NCBI GenBank assembly: GCA_959602045.1
Contig: CAUGRT010000001.1
Coordinates: 62,001-126,000, forward strand
DNA: 64,000 bases
Origin: an uncultured Clostridia bacterium
GTDB taxonomy: Bacteria; Bacillota; Clostridia; UBA1381
Direction: 5' to 3'
In this document: piece after piece, positions 51,302-60,103 of the stretch
Position numbering within the stretch: position 1 is the stretch's first letter
Layout: every line of letters starts with the position of its first letter
Program-made: the position numbers and the translations under genes
The notes under the pieces: generated by a model
The model's input: only the letters and a program-made list of their open reading frames with translations
What the model was told of the DNA's origin: nothing
The model's database searches: none

Positions 51302-51376
51302 AAGAGCAATTCCGATTGAAATTTCATTTAAAAATACAAACGACTACATTTTGTGAAGGGAGCTTCTATAACGGCT

Positions 51377-51706
51377 ATGAAAAAATTTCACGGTAAGGTT
51401 TTGAAAATGCTGCAAGCCACTGCGCCCAGACTAATCTTTGCGCTGATTTGCGGTGCGGCTTATTTTATGATTGTGATCCGCTTTATCATGGCATATACGG
51501 CGCATGTCGGTCTGATGGCATTATTCATCGCGCCTGCGGTCATCTGCGGTGGCGCTTATCTGGTGATCCGCTTGCTGCGCCATGCGTTTGAAATTGAAGA
51601 AAATGCGGAAAGCACAGCATTGATGGTCTTTTATATCAACCTATGGGTTGTGATTATTGCAGCGCTTTTTGCCGTTGCTTGGGCAATGGGGATTCAGATT
51701 CTATGA
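51377..51706 (+). CDS. Small integral membrane protein, unknown
   Basis: A 109-residue protein with three membrane segments (about 20-42, 45-67, 84-108) and a charged loop HAFEIEENAEST. GGGAG is 14 bases before the ATG, which is far; no better start is seen. The stop overlaps the dusB start by four bases, so it is coupled to dusB. No family is recognised. Confidence 0.65.
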   Translation: MKKFHGKVLKMLQATAPRLIFALICGAAYFMIVIRFIMAYTAHVGLMALFIAPAVICGGAYLVIRLLRHAFEIEENAESTALMVFYINLWVVIIAALFAVAWAMGIQIL

Positions 51707-52659
51707 AAATCGGACAATTGGAAATTCCGGGAAAGGTGTTCCTTGCACCTATGGCAGGGATAACGGACTTACCGTTCCGAAAAATCTGCCGTCACTGGGG
51801 CGCAGATATGACCTATACCGAAATGGTGAGCGCAAAGGGATTGTATTATAAGGACAAAAAGACGCGGGAACTGATGAAACCGGACGGCAGTCCTTGTGCG
51901 GTGCAGATTTTCGGAAGTGACAGCCAAATCATGGCGGAGGTTGTGCCGCAGGTTCTGGAAAGCGGCTGTGATTTGATTGATATAAACATGGGCTGCCCGG
52001 CGCCGAAAATTGCCGGAAACGGCGATGGCAGCGCACTCATGAAAACCCCCGAAAAAATGGGCGAAATCGTTCGGGCATTGGTCGAGGTTTCCCCCGTTCC
52101 GATTACGGTTAAAATTCGAAAAGGCTGGAATGCCGAAAGCGTTAATGCGGTGGAATGTGCCAAAATCCTTGAAACAAACGGCGTGGCGGCAATCGCGGTA
52201 CATGGCAGAACGCGCGAGGAATATTACAGCGGCAATGCCGATTGGGACTTAATTCGTGCGATAAAAAACACCGTATCCGTTCCGGTTATCGGCAATGGCG
52301 ACATCCGAACCGCTGAGGACGCAAAAAGAATGTTTGAACAAACCGGCTGCGACGCCATTATGGTCGCACGGGGCGCACAGGGGAATCCGTTTTTATTCCG
52401 CCAGATTCACGAGCTTCTCGATACGGGAGCCGTTCAATTCGTTCCGTCACCGCAGGATCGCTTGAAGCAATGTATCGAACATGTGCAGCTGCTGATTGCC
52501 GATAAGGGCGAAAGCCGCGGCGTGAAAGAGGCAAGAAAACATATCGCCTGGTATATTAAAGGCTTGCCCGGAGCATCCGCTTTGAAAACCCACATTTTTA
52601 CAATTAGTGATTTTGCTACAATGGAACGTGTTTTGCAAGAGTATATTAATCAAGTGTGA
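51703..52659 (+). CDS. dusB: tRNA-dihydrouridine synthase (DusB type)
   Basis: An FMN enzyme that reduces uridines in the tRNA D-loop. The 318-residue protein has an N-terminal TIM barrel with VFLAPMAGITDLPFR and the catalytic Cys98 in NMGCPAPKI, VKIRKGW, and AVHGRTREEYYSG, followed by a helical tRNA-binding domain. The ATG overlaps the previous stop (ATGA). The next gene, guaB, has its own promoter. Confidence 0.94.
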   Translation: MKIGQLEIPGKVFLAPMAGITDLPFRKICRHWGADMTYTEMVSAKGLYYKDKKTRELMKPDGSPCAVQIFGSDSQIMAEVVPQVLESGCDLIDINMGCPAPKIAGNGDGSALMKTPEKMGEIVRALVEVSPVPITVKIRKGWNAESVNAVECAKILETNGVAAIAVHGRTREEYYSGNADWDLIRAIKNTVSVPVIGNGDIRTAEDAKRMFEQTGCDAIMVARGAQGNPFLFRQIHELLDTGAVQFVPSPQDRLKQCIEHVQLLIADKGESRGVKEARKHIAWYIKGLPGASALKTHIFTISDFATMERVLQEYINQV

Positions 52660-52687
52660 TAAATTGGCGAAATAAAGAAAAAACAGC

Positions 52688-52716
52688 TTGAAAAATGCAA
52701 AATAATTTGGTATAAT
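52688..52716 (+). promoter_or_regulatory. Promoter of guaB
   Basis: TTGAAA (52688-52693) and TATAAT (52711-52716) are 17 bp apart. The leader to the guaB ATG is about 295 bases. Confidence 0.78.
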
Positions 52717-52722
52717 ATAATT

Positions 52723-52830
52723 TAATACACAATGCTTTCGGGCGAGATTTGCTGCAGGTGAAGCTTCCCCGAAATGATTGCGGTTTAATCTGCCCGGTGC
52801 TGTTAATGGGGGCGGCAGGCTAAGGAAAAT
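52723..52830 (+). ncRNA. GC-rich structured guaB leader, unidentified
   Basis: Right after the predicted start of transcription the sequence changes from AT-rich to GC-rich. CGGGC (52739-52743) with GCCCG (52792-52796) and GATT (52746-52749) with AATC (52787-52790) close a helix over about 37 bases; a second helix, TGCTG (52798-52802) with CGGCA (52813-52817), follows. I compared it from memory with purine, ZTP, FMN, TPP, cobalamin, THF and SRP motifs and saw no match. It may sense a nucleotide, or be a small RNA. Confidence 0.45.
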
Positions 52831-52874
52831 AGAATAGGATATTGTAAAATCCACCCATCCGAATGGAATAGAAT

Positions 52875-52964
52875 GAAATTTCATCTGTTTTTTTCTGTGT
52901 AGGCGAGTTCCGCGCAACGTAGCGGATGTTTGAGCCGCAACAGAACAAAAACAGATGAAATTTC
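52875..52964 (-). repeat. Hairpin repeat R15, reversed, in the guaB leader
   Basis: The core is on the minus strand (GGCGAGTTCCGCG and GCGGATGTTTGAGCCGC read on the plus strand). Arms GAAATTTCATCTGTTTTT and AAAAACAGATGAAATTTC are complementary. A further outer pair, GTAAAATCCA (52844-52853) with TGGATTTTAC (52971-52980), extends the palindrome by 10 bp after a bubble. Confidence 0.92.
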
Positions 52965-53018
52965 AAGCATTGGATTTTACAGTTACCGAAGGAAAATATG
53001 CAGATAGGAGGAACGAGC

Positions 53019-54485
53019 ATGACAGAAAAATTTGCAAAGGAAGGGCTTACGTTTGACGATGTGCTGCTATTGCCGCAAGCATCGGATTTCACGCCGAATG
53101 AGGTGGATCTTACCACTCATTTAACCAAGACCATTCAGCTGAATATTCCGTTGATGAGTTCGGCAATGGATACCGTTACCGAGTCCGCTATGGCAATCGC
53201 GATAGCGCGTGAGGGAGGAATCGGAATCATTCATAAGAACATGACGATCGAGGAACAGGCAGCGGAGGTTGACAAGGTCAAAAGAAGTGAAAACGGAGTA
53301 ATTGCAAATCCATTTTCTCTGTCACAGGAGCATACACTGAAGGATGCGGACGATCTTATGGGGCGTTACCGTATCAGCGGCGTACCTATCTGCGATGAAA
53401 ACAATAAGCTGATCGGCATTATTACGAACCGTGACTTGAGATTTGAAACCGATTTCACAAAGAAAATCAAAGAAGCAATGACTTCAGAGCATCTTGTTAC
53501 TGCGCCGCAGGGAACAACCTTGAAAGAAGCGCAAGCCATTCTTTCCAAGCACAAGATCGAAAAGCTGCCGATCGTGGATGATGAAATGCACTTAAAAGGC
53601 TTGATTACCATCAAGGATATTGAAAAAGCAATCCGTTATCCGCGTTCCGCAAGAGATAAAAACGGCCGCTTGCTGGTTGGCGCGGCAATCGGTGTTACAA
53701 CCGACGCTCTGGAAAGAGTACAAGCTGTTGTGGACGCCGGTGCAGACGTAATCGCACTGGACAGCGCGCATGGTCATTCCAAGAACATTATCAATAAAGT
53801 AAAAGAAATCAAGGCGGCATTCCCGTATTTACCGATTATTGCCGGAAACATCGCTACAGGCGAAGCGGCAGAAGCCTTAATCAAAGCCGGCACAGACTGT
53901 CTGAAAGTCGGAATCGGGCCGGGTTCTATCTGTACCACCCGTGTGGTTGCCGGTATCGGTGCGCCGCAGATTACTGCCGTATATGACGTTTCACAGGTTG
54001 CCAAGAAATACGGAATCCCCGTTATTGCAGACGGCGGTATCAAGTATTCGGGCGACATTACAAAGGCAATCGCAGCCGGTGCGGATGTGTGCATGATGGG
54101 TAGCTTGTTTGCCGGATGTGACGAAAGCCCCGGAGAATTTGAAATCTATCAAGGCAGACGCTTTAAGGTATACCGCGGCATGGGGTCTTTGGCGGCAATG
54201 GAAAAGGGTTCGAAAGACCGTTATTTCCAGACCGGCTCCAAAAAGCTCGTTCCGGAGGGTGTTGAGGGACGAGTTCCCTACAAGGGTCCTCTATCTGACA
54301 CCGTATTCCAGATGCTCGGCGGCTTGAGAAGCGGTATGGGCTACTGCGGAACAAAGACCATCAAGGATCTTCAGGAAAGAGGAAAATTTGTCCGCATTAC
54401 GGGAGCAGGCTTAAAGGAAAGCCATCCGCATGATATTTATATCACAAAGGAAGCTCCGAATTACAGCTACAACAATCAAGGCTAA
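53019..54485 (+). CDS. guaB: Inosine-5'-monophosphate dehydrogenase
   Basis: GuaB oxidises IMP to XMP with NAD, the committed step to GMP. The 488-residue protein is a TIM barrel interrupted by two CBS domains (about 93-205). It contains the catalytic Cys305 in GIGPGSICTTRVV, the flap RYFQTGSKKLVPEGVEGRVP-type sequence, and ADGGIKYSGD. AGGAGG lies seven bases before the ATG at 53019. The gene ends at a strong terminator. Confidence 0.98.
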   Translation: MTEKFAKEGLTFDDVLLLPQASDFTPNEVDLTTHLTKTIQLNIPLMSSAMDTVTESAMAIAIAREGGIGIIHKNMTIEEQAAEVDKVKRSENGVIANPFSLSQEHTLKDADDLMGRYRISGVPICDENNKLIGIITNRDLRFETDFTKKIKEAMTSEHLVTAPQGTTLKEAQAILSKHKIEKLPIVDDEMHLKGLITIKDIEKAIRYPRSARDKNGRLLVGAAIGVTTDALERVQAVVDAGADVIALDSAHGHSKNIINKVKEIKAAFPYLPIIAGNIATGEAAEALIKAGTDCLKVGIGPGSICTTRVVAGIGAPQITAVYDVSQVAKKYGIPVIADGGIKYSGDITKAIAAGADVCMMGSLFAGCDESPGEFEIYQGRRFKVYRGMGSLAAMEKGSKDRYFQTGSKKLVPEGVEGRVPYKGPLSDTVFQMLGGLRSGMGYCGTKTIKDLQERGKFVRITGAGLKESHPHDIYITKEAPNYSYNNQG

Positions 54486-54541
54486 AAAAAATAAGGACTG
54501 TAAAAGCCGATGGATTCCATTGTGTCTTTTACAGTCCTTTT
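54484..54541. terminator. Bidirectional terminator after guaB
   Basis: A perfect 14-bp stem (AAGGACTGTAAAAG and complement, 54493-54506 and 54526-54539) lies between an A run and TTTTG, serving guaB and the convergent glycosyltransferase gene. Confidence 0.87.
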
Positions 54542-54544
54542 GAA

Positions 54545-55651
54545 TTATCCGAACATATTCATAACAAAATCGTATAGCTGCGCCGTAGAATCGGGTTTCC
54601 CGATATGCCGTATGCTTTCGCGCAGCAGCTCCACGCGCCATTGCTCATGGAACAGCTGATACAAAGCCTCCGAAATGGTGTATTCGCTGTTCACGGAAAG
54701 CACCGCACCACTATTGACCAAAAACGCAAGATTTTTATCCTCCTGCCCCGGAATCGGATTCATTGCAATCATCGGCAATCCCTTGGCAAACGCCTCGGAG
54801 GTCGTCAATCCGCCGGGTTTTGTAATAATCACGTCCGACGCGTCCATCAGCTGATCTACATTATGTACAAAGCCGTACACATGCATGTCCTTTTTCCAAT
54901 GCTGTTCATCGACAAAGCACCGCAGCTTCTCATTGGAGCCGCAAACAATCAGCACTTGAAAATCCGCGTCAAAGTTATCAATCTCCGTCAAAGCCTCTTG
55001 AATATTGCCATATCCCATCGACCCCATCATAACCAACAGCGTCTTTCGTTCGGCAATCCCCAATTGACGGCGTATTACGCTCTGCTCCGTCTTATAAGAG
55101 AACTCCTTTTTAATCGGGATCCCAAACGATAGCAGCTTTTCTGTCGGAATCCCTTTTCGGTTCATTTGATAAGCGAGTAAGCTATCCGGAATTACATAAT
55201 AATCCAATTCAGTACTTTCCCAGAAAGGATGAACCGTAAAATCGGTTACGATTCCGATCAGCGGACATTGCACAACACCCTTATCGCGCAAAATGCTCAT
55301 CACCACTCCGGCATAGCTGTGTGTTCCGATAATCAGATCCGGCGCAAAGTCCTGCACATACCCGATCAGCTTCTTTGTAATTTTGTTGGATACCAAAGAG
55401 GTGACGGATATTTTGTCATAAGGCTCGTCCTCGCGGCTGAGCTTATCGTAAACCAATCCATACGCCTTTGACAGATATTTGGTCGAAAGCAAATATCCGT
55501 CTTGAATGATATTGCCTAAACGCTCGCTGATATACTCAAAAATATCCAGCATCTCACATTGGTGTCCCCGTTCTTCAAAATAATTTATAATCGCCGCCGC
55601 AGTGGAGTGGTGTCCGTATCCGGCTTTGACCGACATCAGCAGTATTTTCAC
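54545..55651 (-). CDS. UgtP/MGDG-synthase-like glycosyltransferase
   Basis: A 368-residue GT28-type enzyme related to processive diacylglycerol glucosyltransferases that make membrane glycolipids and the lipoteichoic acid anchor. The N-terminal motif GYGHHSTAAAIINYF and the C-terminal nucleotide-sugar site KPGGLTTSEAFAKGLPM are clear. The start is GTG at 55651, with GGAGG six bases upstream and a four-base overlap with the tatD stop. It is the last gene of the ecfT-to-ugtP run. Confidence 0.9.
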   Translation of the reverse strand: MKILLMSVKAGYGHHSTAAAIINYFEERGHQCEMLDIFEYISERLGNIIQDGYLLSTKYLSKAYGLVYDKLSREDEPYDKISVTSLVSNKITKKLIGYVQDFAPDLIIGTHSYAGVVMSILRDKGVVQCPLIGIVTDFTVHPFWESTELDYYVIPDSLLAYQMNRKGIPTEKLLSFGIPIKKEFSYKTEQSVIRRQLGIAERKTLLVMMGSMGYGNIQEALTEIDNFDADFQVLIVCGSNEKLRCFVDEQHWKKDMHVYGFVHNVDQLMDASDVIITKPGGLTTSEAFAKGLPMIAMNPIPGQEDKNLAFLVNSGAVLSVNSEYTISEALYQLFHEQWRVELLRESIRHIGKPDSTAQLYDFVMNMFG

Positions 55652-56433
55652 TGTTTTCCTCCTTTTTCATCAATATGGAACAGCTGACAGCCGTTCCGAT
55701 AGGTGATTTCCGCAATGGTTTCATAAGGCAAGTTTTTAATCTTCGCCAGAGTTTCTGCCACAAAATGCATATACCGCGAATCATTGCGCCGTCCCCGCTG
55801 CGGCTCCGGCGTCAGATACGGCGCGTCTGTTTCCGTCACCATCCGATCCAGCGGCACATATGCCGCAACCTCTTTCGGGCGAACCGATTTTTTAAAAGTC
55901 AGCGATCCGCCAAAGGCAATATACATGCCCCAATCCAGAATTTCACGCGCCATCTCAACGCTCCCGGCATAGCAATGGAACACGCCGCCGCAGTCGCGGA
56001 CATTGCAGGCACGAAGAATATCCATCGTATCCTTATGTGCGTCCCGATCATGAATAATAACCGGCAGCTTCAGCTCCTTCGCCAGCTCAACCTGTTGTGC
56101 AAAACATTCTTTCTGCGTTTTTTTATCCGAAAAATCATAAAAATAATCTAACCCGATTTCGCCGATTGCCTTAATCTTCGGATGCTGCGATTCCCTGCGC
56201 AGACGATCCAAATCCTCGTTCCCCATCTGTGCGGTTTCATGCGGATGAACGCCCACCGCCCCATACATAAAATCGTATTTTTCACATAAAGCAACAATAT
56301 CGTCAATCTCTCCGCAAGAGGAGCAAGCGTTCAGGATTCGCCCGATTCCGTTTTCCGGCATCGACGCCAACACCTCGTCCACGTCCTCTGCAAAGCGTTC
56401 GTCATTATAATGAGCATGAGTATCAAATAACAT
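55648..56433 (-). CDS. TatD-family metal-dependent hydrolase
   Basis: A 261-residue TIM-barrel hydrolase with DTHAHYNDERF, GVHPHE, GEIGLDYFYD, VIIHDRDAH, FHCYAGS and TETDAPYLTP, all the TatD metal-site motifs. Family members act as 3'-5' DNA/RNA exonucleases or deacylases. GGAG lies upstream of the ATG. It overlaps the folate gene by 11 bases and the glycosyltransferase by four. Confidence 0.94.
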   Translation of the reverse strand: MLFDTHAHYNDERFAEDVDEVLASMPENGIGRILNACSSCGEIDDIVALCEKYDFMYGAVGVHPHETAQMGNEDLDRLRRESQHPKIKAIGEIGLDYFYDFSDKKTQKECFAQQVELAKELKLPVIIHDRDAHKDTMDILRACNVRDCGGVFHCYAGSVEMAREILDWGMYIAFGGSLTFKKSVRPKEVAAYVPLDRMVTETDAPYLTPEPQRGRRNDSRYMHFVAETLAKIKNLPYETIAEITYRNGCQLFHIDEKGGKQ

Positions 56434-56971
56434 AACAATTTTTCTCCGTAATAATCATATCCATCGGAACGTCCCGTTCCTCGGTTTCAATTTTCTCAAC
56501 TAACTGAAATTCATAGCAGATACCGATTCGCAATCCCGAAAAATCCGCCAAAAACCGATCATAGCAGCCTTTTCCAAATCCCAGCCTACCGCCGCTGCGG
56601 TCAAAGCCCACTCCCGGAACCAATACCGCCTCAATCTGTTCCTTGCTGATTTCTTCTGTTTTTATCGGCTCACGAATCCCATAAGCGCCGCGATGTACGG
56701 CGTTCAAATCGTGCAAAGCATACGGCGTGATTTTTCCGGTTTCCGCATCCGTAACCGGCACCGCAACCGTTCCGTCGCTTTTGAGCAGCTCCCGAATAGC
56801 ATCATCCACGCAGACCTCATGAAATGCCGAAAGATACGCCATTACACAGCGTTTTCCCCGACATAGGTCACGCAGCCGTTCGCATACCGCCGCACTGTAC
56901 CGTTCGATCTCCGCGCTGCTTAATGCCCGGCGCTGTTCCCGAAGCTGCTGCCGCAGTTGATTCTTCTCCAT
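56423..56971 (-). CDS. 5-formyltetrahydrofolate cyclo-ligase
   Basis: This enzyme converts 5-formyl-THF to 5,10-methenyl-THF with ATP. The 182-residue protein has the N-terminal KNQLRQQLREQRR and the family signature VGFDRSGGRLGFGKGCYDRFL. GGGGAGG precedes the ATG at 56971, which removes a 21-residue extension of the frame. It is coupled to tatD downstream. Confidence 0.93.
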   Translation of the reverse strand: MEKNQLRQQLREQRRALSSAEIERYSAAVCERLRDLCRGKRCVMAYLSAFHEVCVDDAIRELLKSDGTVAVPVTDAETGKITPYALHDLNAVHRGAYGIREPIKTEEISKEQIEAVLVPGVGFDRSGGRLGFGKGCYDRFLADFSGLRIGICYEFQLVEKIETEERDVPMDMIITEKNCYVI

Positions 56972-56990
56972 CTGTATCCTCCCCGCTTCG

Positions 56991-58427
56991 TCAGACGCGC
57001 ACAATCTCAATGCTGTTGGAATGAATGACCGCATAGGTGCTTTGATTGATCAGCACCAGCTTTAATACGTCCATCGTTGCGACATATTCATTCAGCCGAT
57101 CGCTCCCGGCGCGGCGCAAAATCACGCTTCTGCCGTTATTATAAAGAATATATCTTCCGTCCACGTCCAGACAGTCGGCAAAATGATCCGCGATTATTTC
57201 GGAATCCATAACGCCTTTCCGTCCGTAGAGCTGAAACACCGGAATCCCGGCACTATCGAAATGAATCAGCTTATTGCCCTCCATATCATAGGCACAATGG
57301 CTGATGTCCACGCGGTCAAACCGCTTATCGCAGATGACGCGCCCGGTTGAGGTCATGCAAACCATGCTGTTATCCCCCAGCCCGGTAATCGTGTCGCCGG
57401 TATAGGATACGTCGAACAGAATGGTATCGTCAAATGCCATCTCCACGCTATCGTTTTTGGAGCTGATGTCAAAAACCTTAATAATTGAATACACCTTACG
57501 GTCGGCATTCAGCAGCACCGCCGCAACCCGTCGGGACGCGGACGAAATATCAGCGCTGATAACATTGTTCTGCCCGGAAAACCACGAGAATATTTCCTGA
57601 CCCTCCTTATTATACACCGATATTGCGCCCTTGTAATTGACCTTATCGCAGACAAGCACAATATCGCCGCCGGTAGACACCCGAATATCGCGAATCTTAT
57701 CCTCGGTACTCTTTTCAAAAACCAAATTTTCTCCGTTATAAAGACAAAGCTTCGTTCCGTTCTCCGCACCGATTGCAATATATTGCCCGGCAACGCTGAG
57801 CAGCGGATCTACCACCGTTGTGTTTTTTTCCCAAAGCACACTGCCCGTTCCGTCAAGCAAGCAGAGATAATTGGTACGCGCACAGATTAAGCCGTTGCGG
57901 TAAGCGGCAAATTGTCCCGTTGCCGCGCTCTCAAATGGAACAACATGAACATTTTCTGCTCGTTCCACGCTCCGTACTCTCGTTTCTCCGGTATTATCCA
58001 CATATTCCTGAATATTGGAGTTCTTTTCCGTCACCCCAATATCAATGGATTGCTCCATCTTCGGAAAAATGCGCCGAAAATTCTTTTCAAAATTCTTCTT
58101 GTAAGTCCCGATTACCCCAAAATCACTAAAATAGAACAGCACACCCAATGCCACGATTGCAAGAATGATTCCTATAATGCCGATCACGTTAAAAATCCGC
58201 CGCCGTTTTTGCTCCTTCTGCTCCTCCAGCCGCTGCCGGTATCGCTCCTCAAAGCCACTGCCGTCAAATTCTTCCTCATCTGTATCGTCCTCATCTTCCT
58301 CATCTTCGCCGTAAACCGCTGCATCCTCTAAATCAAAGCTTTCATAGTCTTCCGATTCTTCGACCTCTGCAACCTCTTCAACCTCCGCAGCGTCCTGCGT
58401 TTCTTCTTTCTGCTCATCCTCACTCAC
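56991..58427 (-). CDS. DUF5711-like membrane-anchored protein
   Basis: The 478-residue protein has a very acidic cytoplasmic N-terminus (1-60, mostly Glu and Asp), a basic patch, one membrane segment (about 79-101), and an extracellular beta-propeller-like repeat domain. The pattern matches the DUF5711 family of clostridial proteins of unknown role. The start is GTG at 58427 with AGGAGG upstream. It overlaps the truA stop by eight bases. Confidence 0.8.
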   Translation of the reverse strand: MSEDEQKEETQDAAEVEEVAEVEESEDYESFDLEDAAVYGEDEEDEDDTDEEEFDGSGFEERYRQRLEEQKEQKRRRIFNVIGIIGIILAIVALGVLFYFSDFGVIGTYKKNFEKNFRRIFPKMEQSIDIGVTEKNSNIQEYVDNTGETRVRSVERAENVHVVPFESAATGQFAAYRNGLICARTNYLCLLDGTGSVLWEKNTTVVDPLLSVAGQYIAIGAENGTKLCLYNGENLVFEKSTEDKIRDIRVSTGGDIVLVCDKVNYKGAISVYNKEGQEIFSWFSGQNNVISADISSASRRVAAVLLNADRKVYSIIKVFDISSKNDSVEMAFDDTILFDVSYTGDTITGLGDNSMVCMTSTGRVICDKRFDRVDISHCAYDMEGNKLIHFDSAGIPVFQLYGRKGVMDSEIIADHFADCLDVDGRYILYNNGRSVILRRAGSDRLNEYVATMDVLKLVLINQSTYAVIHSNSIEIVRV

Positions 58428-59151
58428 CGTAATCCACCTCCTTTAAAAAGAGTCCATGCGCCGGTGCGGTCATGCCGGCACGCTTTCTATCGCAGGAGTC
58501 CAAAATCTCTTTCGCCTGCCGATAGTCTATTTTTCCGCCGCCCATCATCACAAGCGTACCTGTGATAATGCGCACCATATTATACAAAAATCCGTTTCCC
58601 GTAATCTCCAGGGAAATAGAATCCCGATCCTCCGTCAGCTCCAGAGCGTAAATCGTCCGCACCGTTGTTTTAACGGTAAATCCTGCCGAGGCAAAACCGA
58701 TAAAATCATGCTCCCCCAAAAATGCCTCCGCCGCACAGCGCATTTTTTCAATTTCCAGCGGATATTTGTAATGCCATGCATATTTTCGCAGAAACACATC
58801 GGCGTCCGGTCGGTTCAAAATCCGATAAAGATAGGTTTTCCGGACCGCCGATGAGGACGCATGAAAATCCTCGTCTGCCCGTTCTGCCTTTTTGCAGAAA
58901 ATATCCTCCGGCAGATTGGCGTTAACGGCATTTTTGAACTGTTCCGGTGCAATCCCGGTTTCCGTATAAAAATTACAGACATAATTCAGCGCATGAACGC
59001 CGGAATCGGTTCTGCCGCAGCCGATAATATTCGGAACTTCCCCGGTAATTTTCGTCACCGTATTTTTCAGAACCTCTTGAATTGTCATAGCATTTTTTTG
59101 AATCTGCCATCCATGATACGCCGATCCGTCAAATGCCAAAGTCAGTTTCAT
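58420..59151 (-). CDS. truA: tRNA pseudouridine(38-40) synthase TruA
   Basis: TruA makes pseudouridine at positions 38-40 of the anticodon arm. The 243-residue protein has the N-terminal LAFDGSAYHGWQ, the catalytic Asp in GRTDSGVHAL, RILNRPDADVFLR and the C-terminal NGFLYNMVRIITGTL. The ATG at 59151 lies two bases after the ecfT stop. The ecfT-truA order is common in Firmicutes. Confidence 0.96.
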   Translation of the reverse strand: MKLTLAFDGSAYHGWQIQKNAMTIQEVLKNTVTKITGEVPNIIGCGRTDSGVHALNYVCNFYTETGIAPEQFKNAVNANLPEDIFCKKAERADEDFHASSSAVRKTYLYRILNRPDADVFLRKYAWHYKYPLEIEKMRCAAEAFLGEHDFIGFASAGFTVKTTVRTIYALELTEDRDSISLEITGNGFLYNMVRIITGTLVMMGGGKIDYRQAKEILDSCDRKRAGMTAPAHGLFLKEVDYGE

Positions 59152-59153
59152 AT

Positions 59154-59948
59154 TCAAATCAGCGTCACCCCCACTTGTAAGATTACGGCAGCCGCCGTCA
59201 ATGCAATCGCCGCACCGTCCCGTCCGCACAGCTTTTTCTCATGCAGCCGCGTACGCTTGCCCATTCCGTAGCAGCGTGCGTCCATCGCCTGTGCCAGCGC
59301 GTCGGAATGACGAAAAGCGCCGATTAGGAGCGGAATGACCAATGGCAGTGCCGCTTTCGCCTTTTTTATAATTCCGCCGCCATCGAAATCCGCGCATCGG
59401 GATCGCTGTGCATCCGCAATCCGCTGCGCTTCTTCTCCCAACGTGGGAATAAAACGAATCGAAATTCCCATCATTACCGCAATATCGCGCACCGGCAGAC
59501 GAAAAATCCCCAAAGGTTTTAATAAGCTTTCAATCGCGTCCGTCAAATCCAGCGGCTTTGTCGTCATAGTCAGCACCGACGCAGTGGAAACCAGTAAAAT
59601 CAGCCGCAAAGCCGCGATCACACCGTCATACAGTCCCTCATGCGTAACTGTCAGTTTCCCGATTGTAAACAGCGTTTCCCCCTCCGTCAGAAAGGAATCA
59701 CAGACAAGCGTAAAGACCGCCAGAAAAAGAACCGGCTTAATGCCGCGCAGAATCATCCCCGGCCGCATTCCGGATAAGAAAACAAGCATAACGCAAAGCA
59801 CCAGTATATACAAAACCGCCATCGGTCGATATGCCGCGAAAATCATGACTGCCGCCGTCAAAATCATGATGATTTTAATCCGCGCGTCCAGGCGATGCAG
59901 TACCGAACCGGTGTCAACGTATTGTCCGATCAAGATATTTTTAAACAT
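59154..59948 (-). CDS. Energy-coupling factor transporter transmembrane protein EcfT
   Basis: EcfT is the membrane scaffold that couples two ATPases to exchangeable vitamin-binding S components. The 264-residue protein has five or six membrane segments and the two coupling-helix motifs AQRSRCADF and MDARCYGMGKRT, which correspond to the Ala-Arg-Gly motifs of the family. No ecfA ATPase genes precede it, although ecfA1-ecfA2-ecfT-truA is the usual order; they must lie elsewhere. Confidence 0.92.
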   Translation of the reverse strand: MFKNILIGQYVDTGSVLHRLDARIKIIMILTAAVMIFAAYRPMAVLYILVLCVMLVFLSGMRPGMILRGIKPVLFLAVFTLVCDSFLTEGETLFTIGKLTVTHEGLYDGVIAALRLILLVSTASVLTMTTKPLDLTDAIESLLKPLGIFRLPVRDIAVMMGISIRFIPTLGEEAQRIADAQRSRCADFDGGGIIKKAKAALPLVIPLLIGAFRHSDALAQAMDARCYGMGKRTRLHEKKLCGRDGAAIALTAAAVILQVGVTLI

Positions 59949-60010
59949 GCTTTCGGATTAAATTCCTTTCCTAAAAATCAGTATTTTAGCTGTTGCAGAA
60001 AACCTTGGCA

Positions 60011-60103
60011 GACCATGCATCTGTTTTTCATTCTATGAAGGTGAGTTCCGCGCATCGTAGCGGATGTCTGAGCCGCAATAGAATGAAAAACAGATGCATG
60101 GTC
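60011..60103 (-). repeat. Hairpin repeat R16, reversed, upstream of ecfT
   Basis: Arms 60011-60036 and 60078-60103 are perfectly complementary over 26 bp (outer part GACCATGCATCTG). Beyond them TGGCA (60006-60010) and TGCCA (60108-60112) can extend the stem. The core lies on the minus strand. Confidence 0.94.

Noticed and set aside
52723..52830. SRP RNA or a cobalamin or FMN riboswitch in the guaB leader
   Set aside because: The GGAAG tetraloop region of SRP RNA and the conserved boxes of the two riboswitches are missing; only short fragments look similar.
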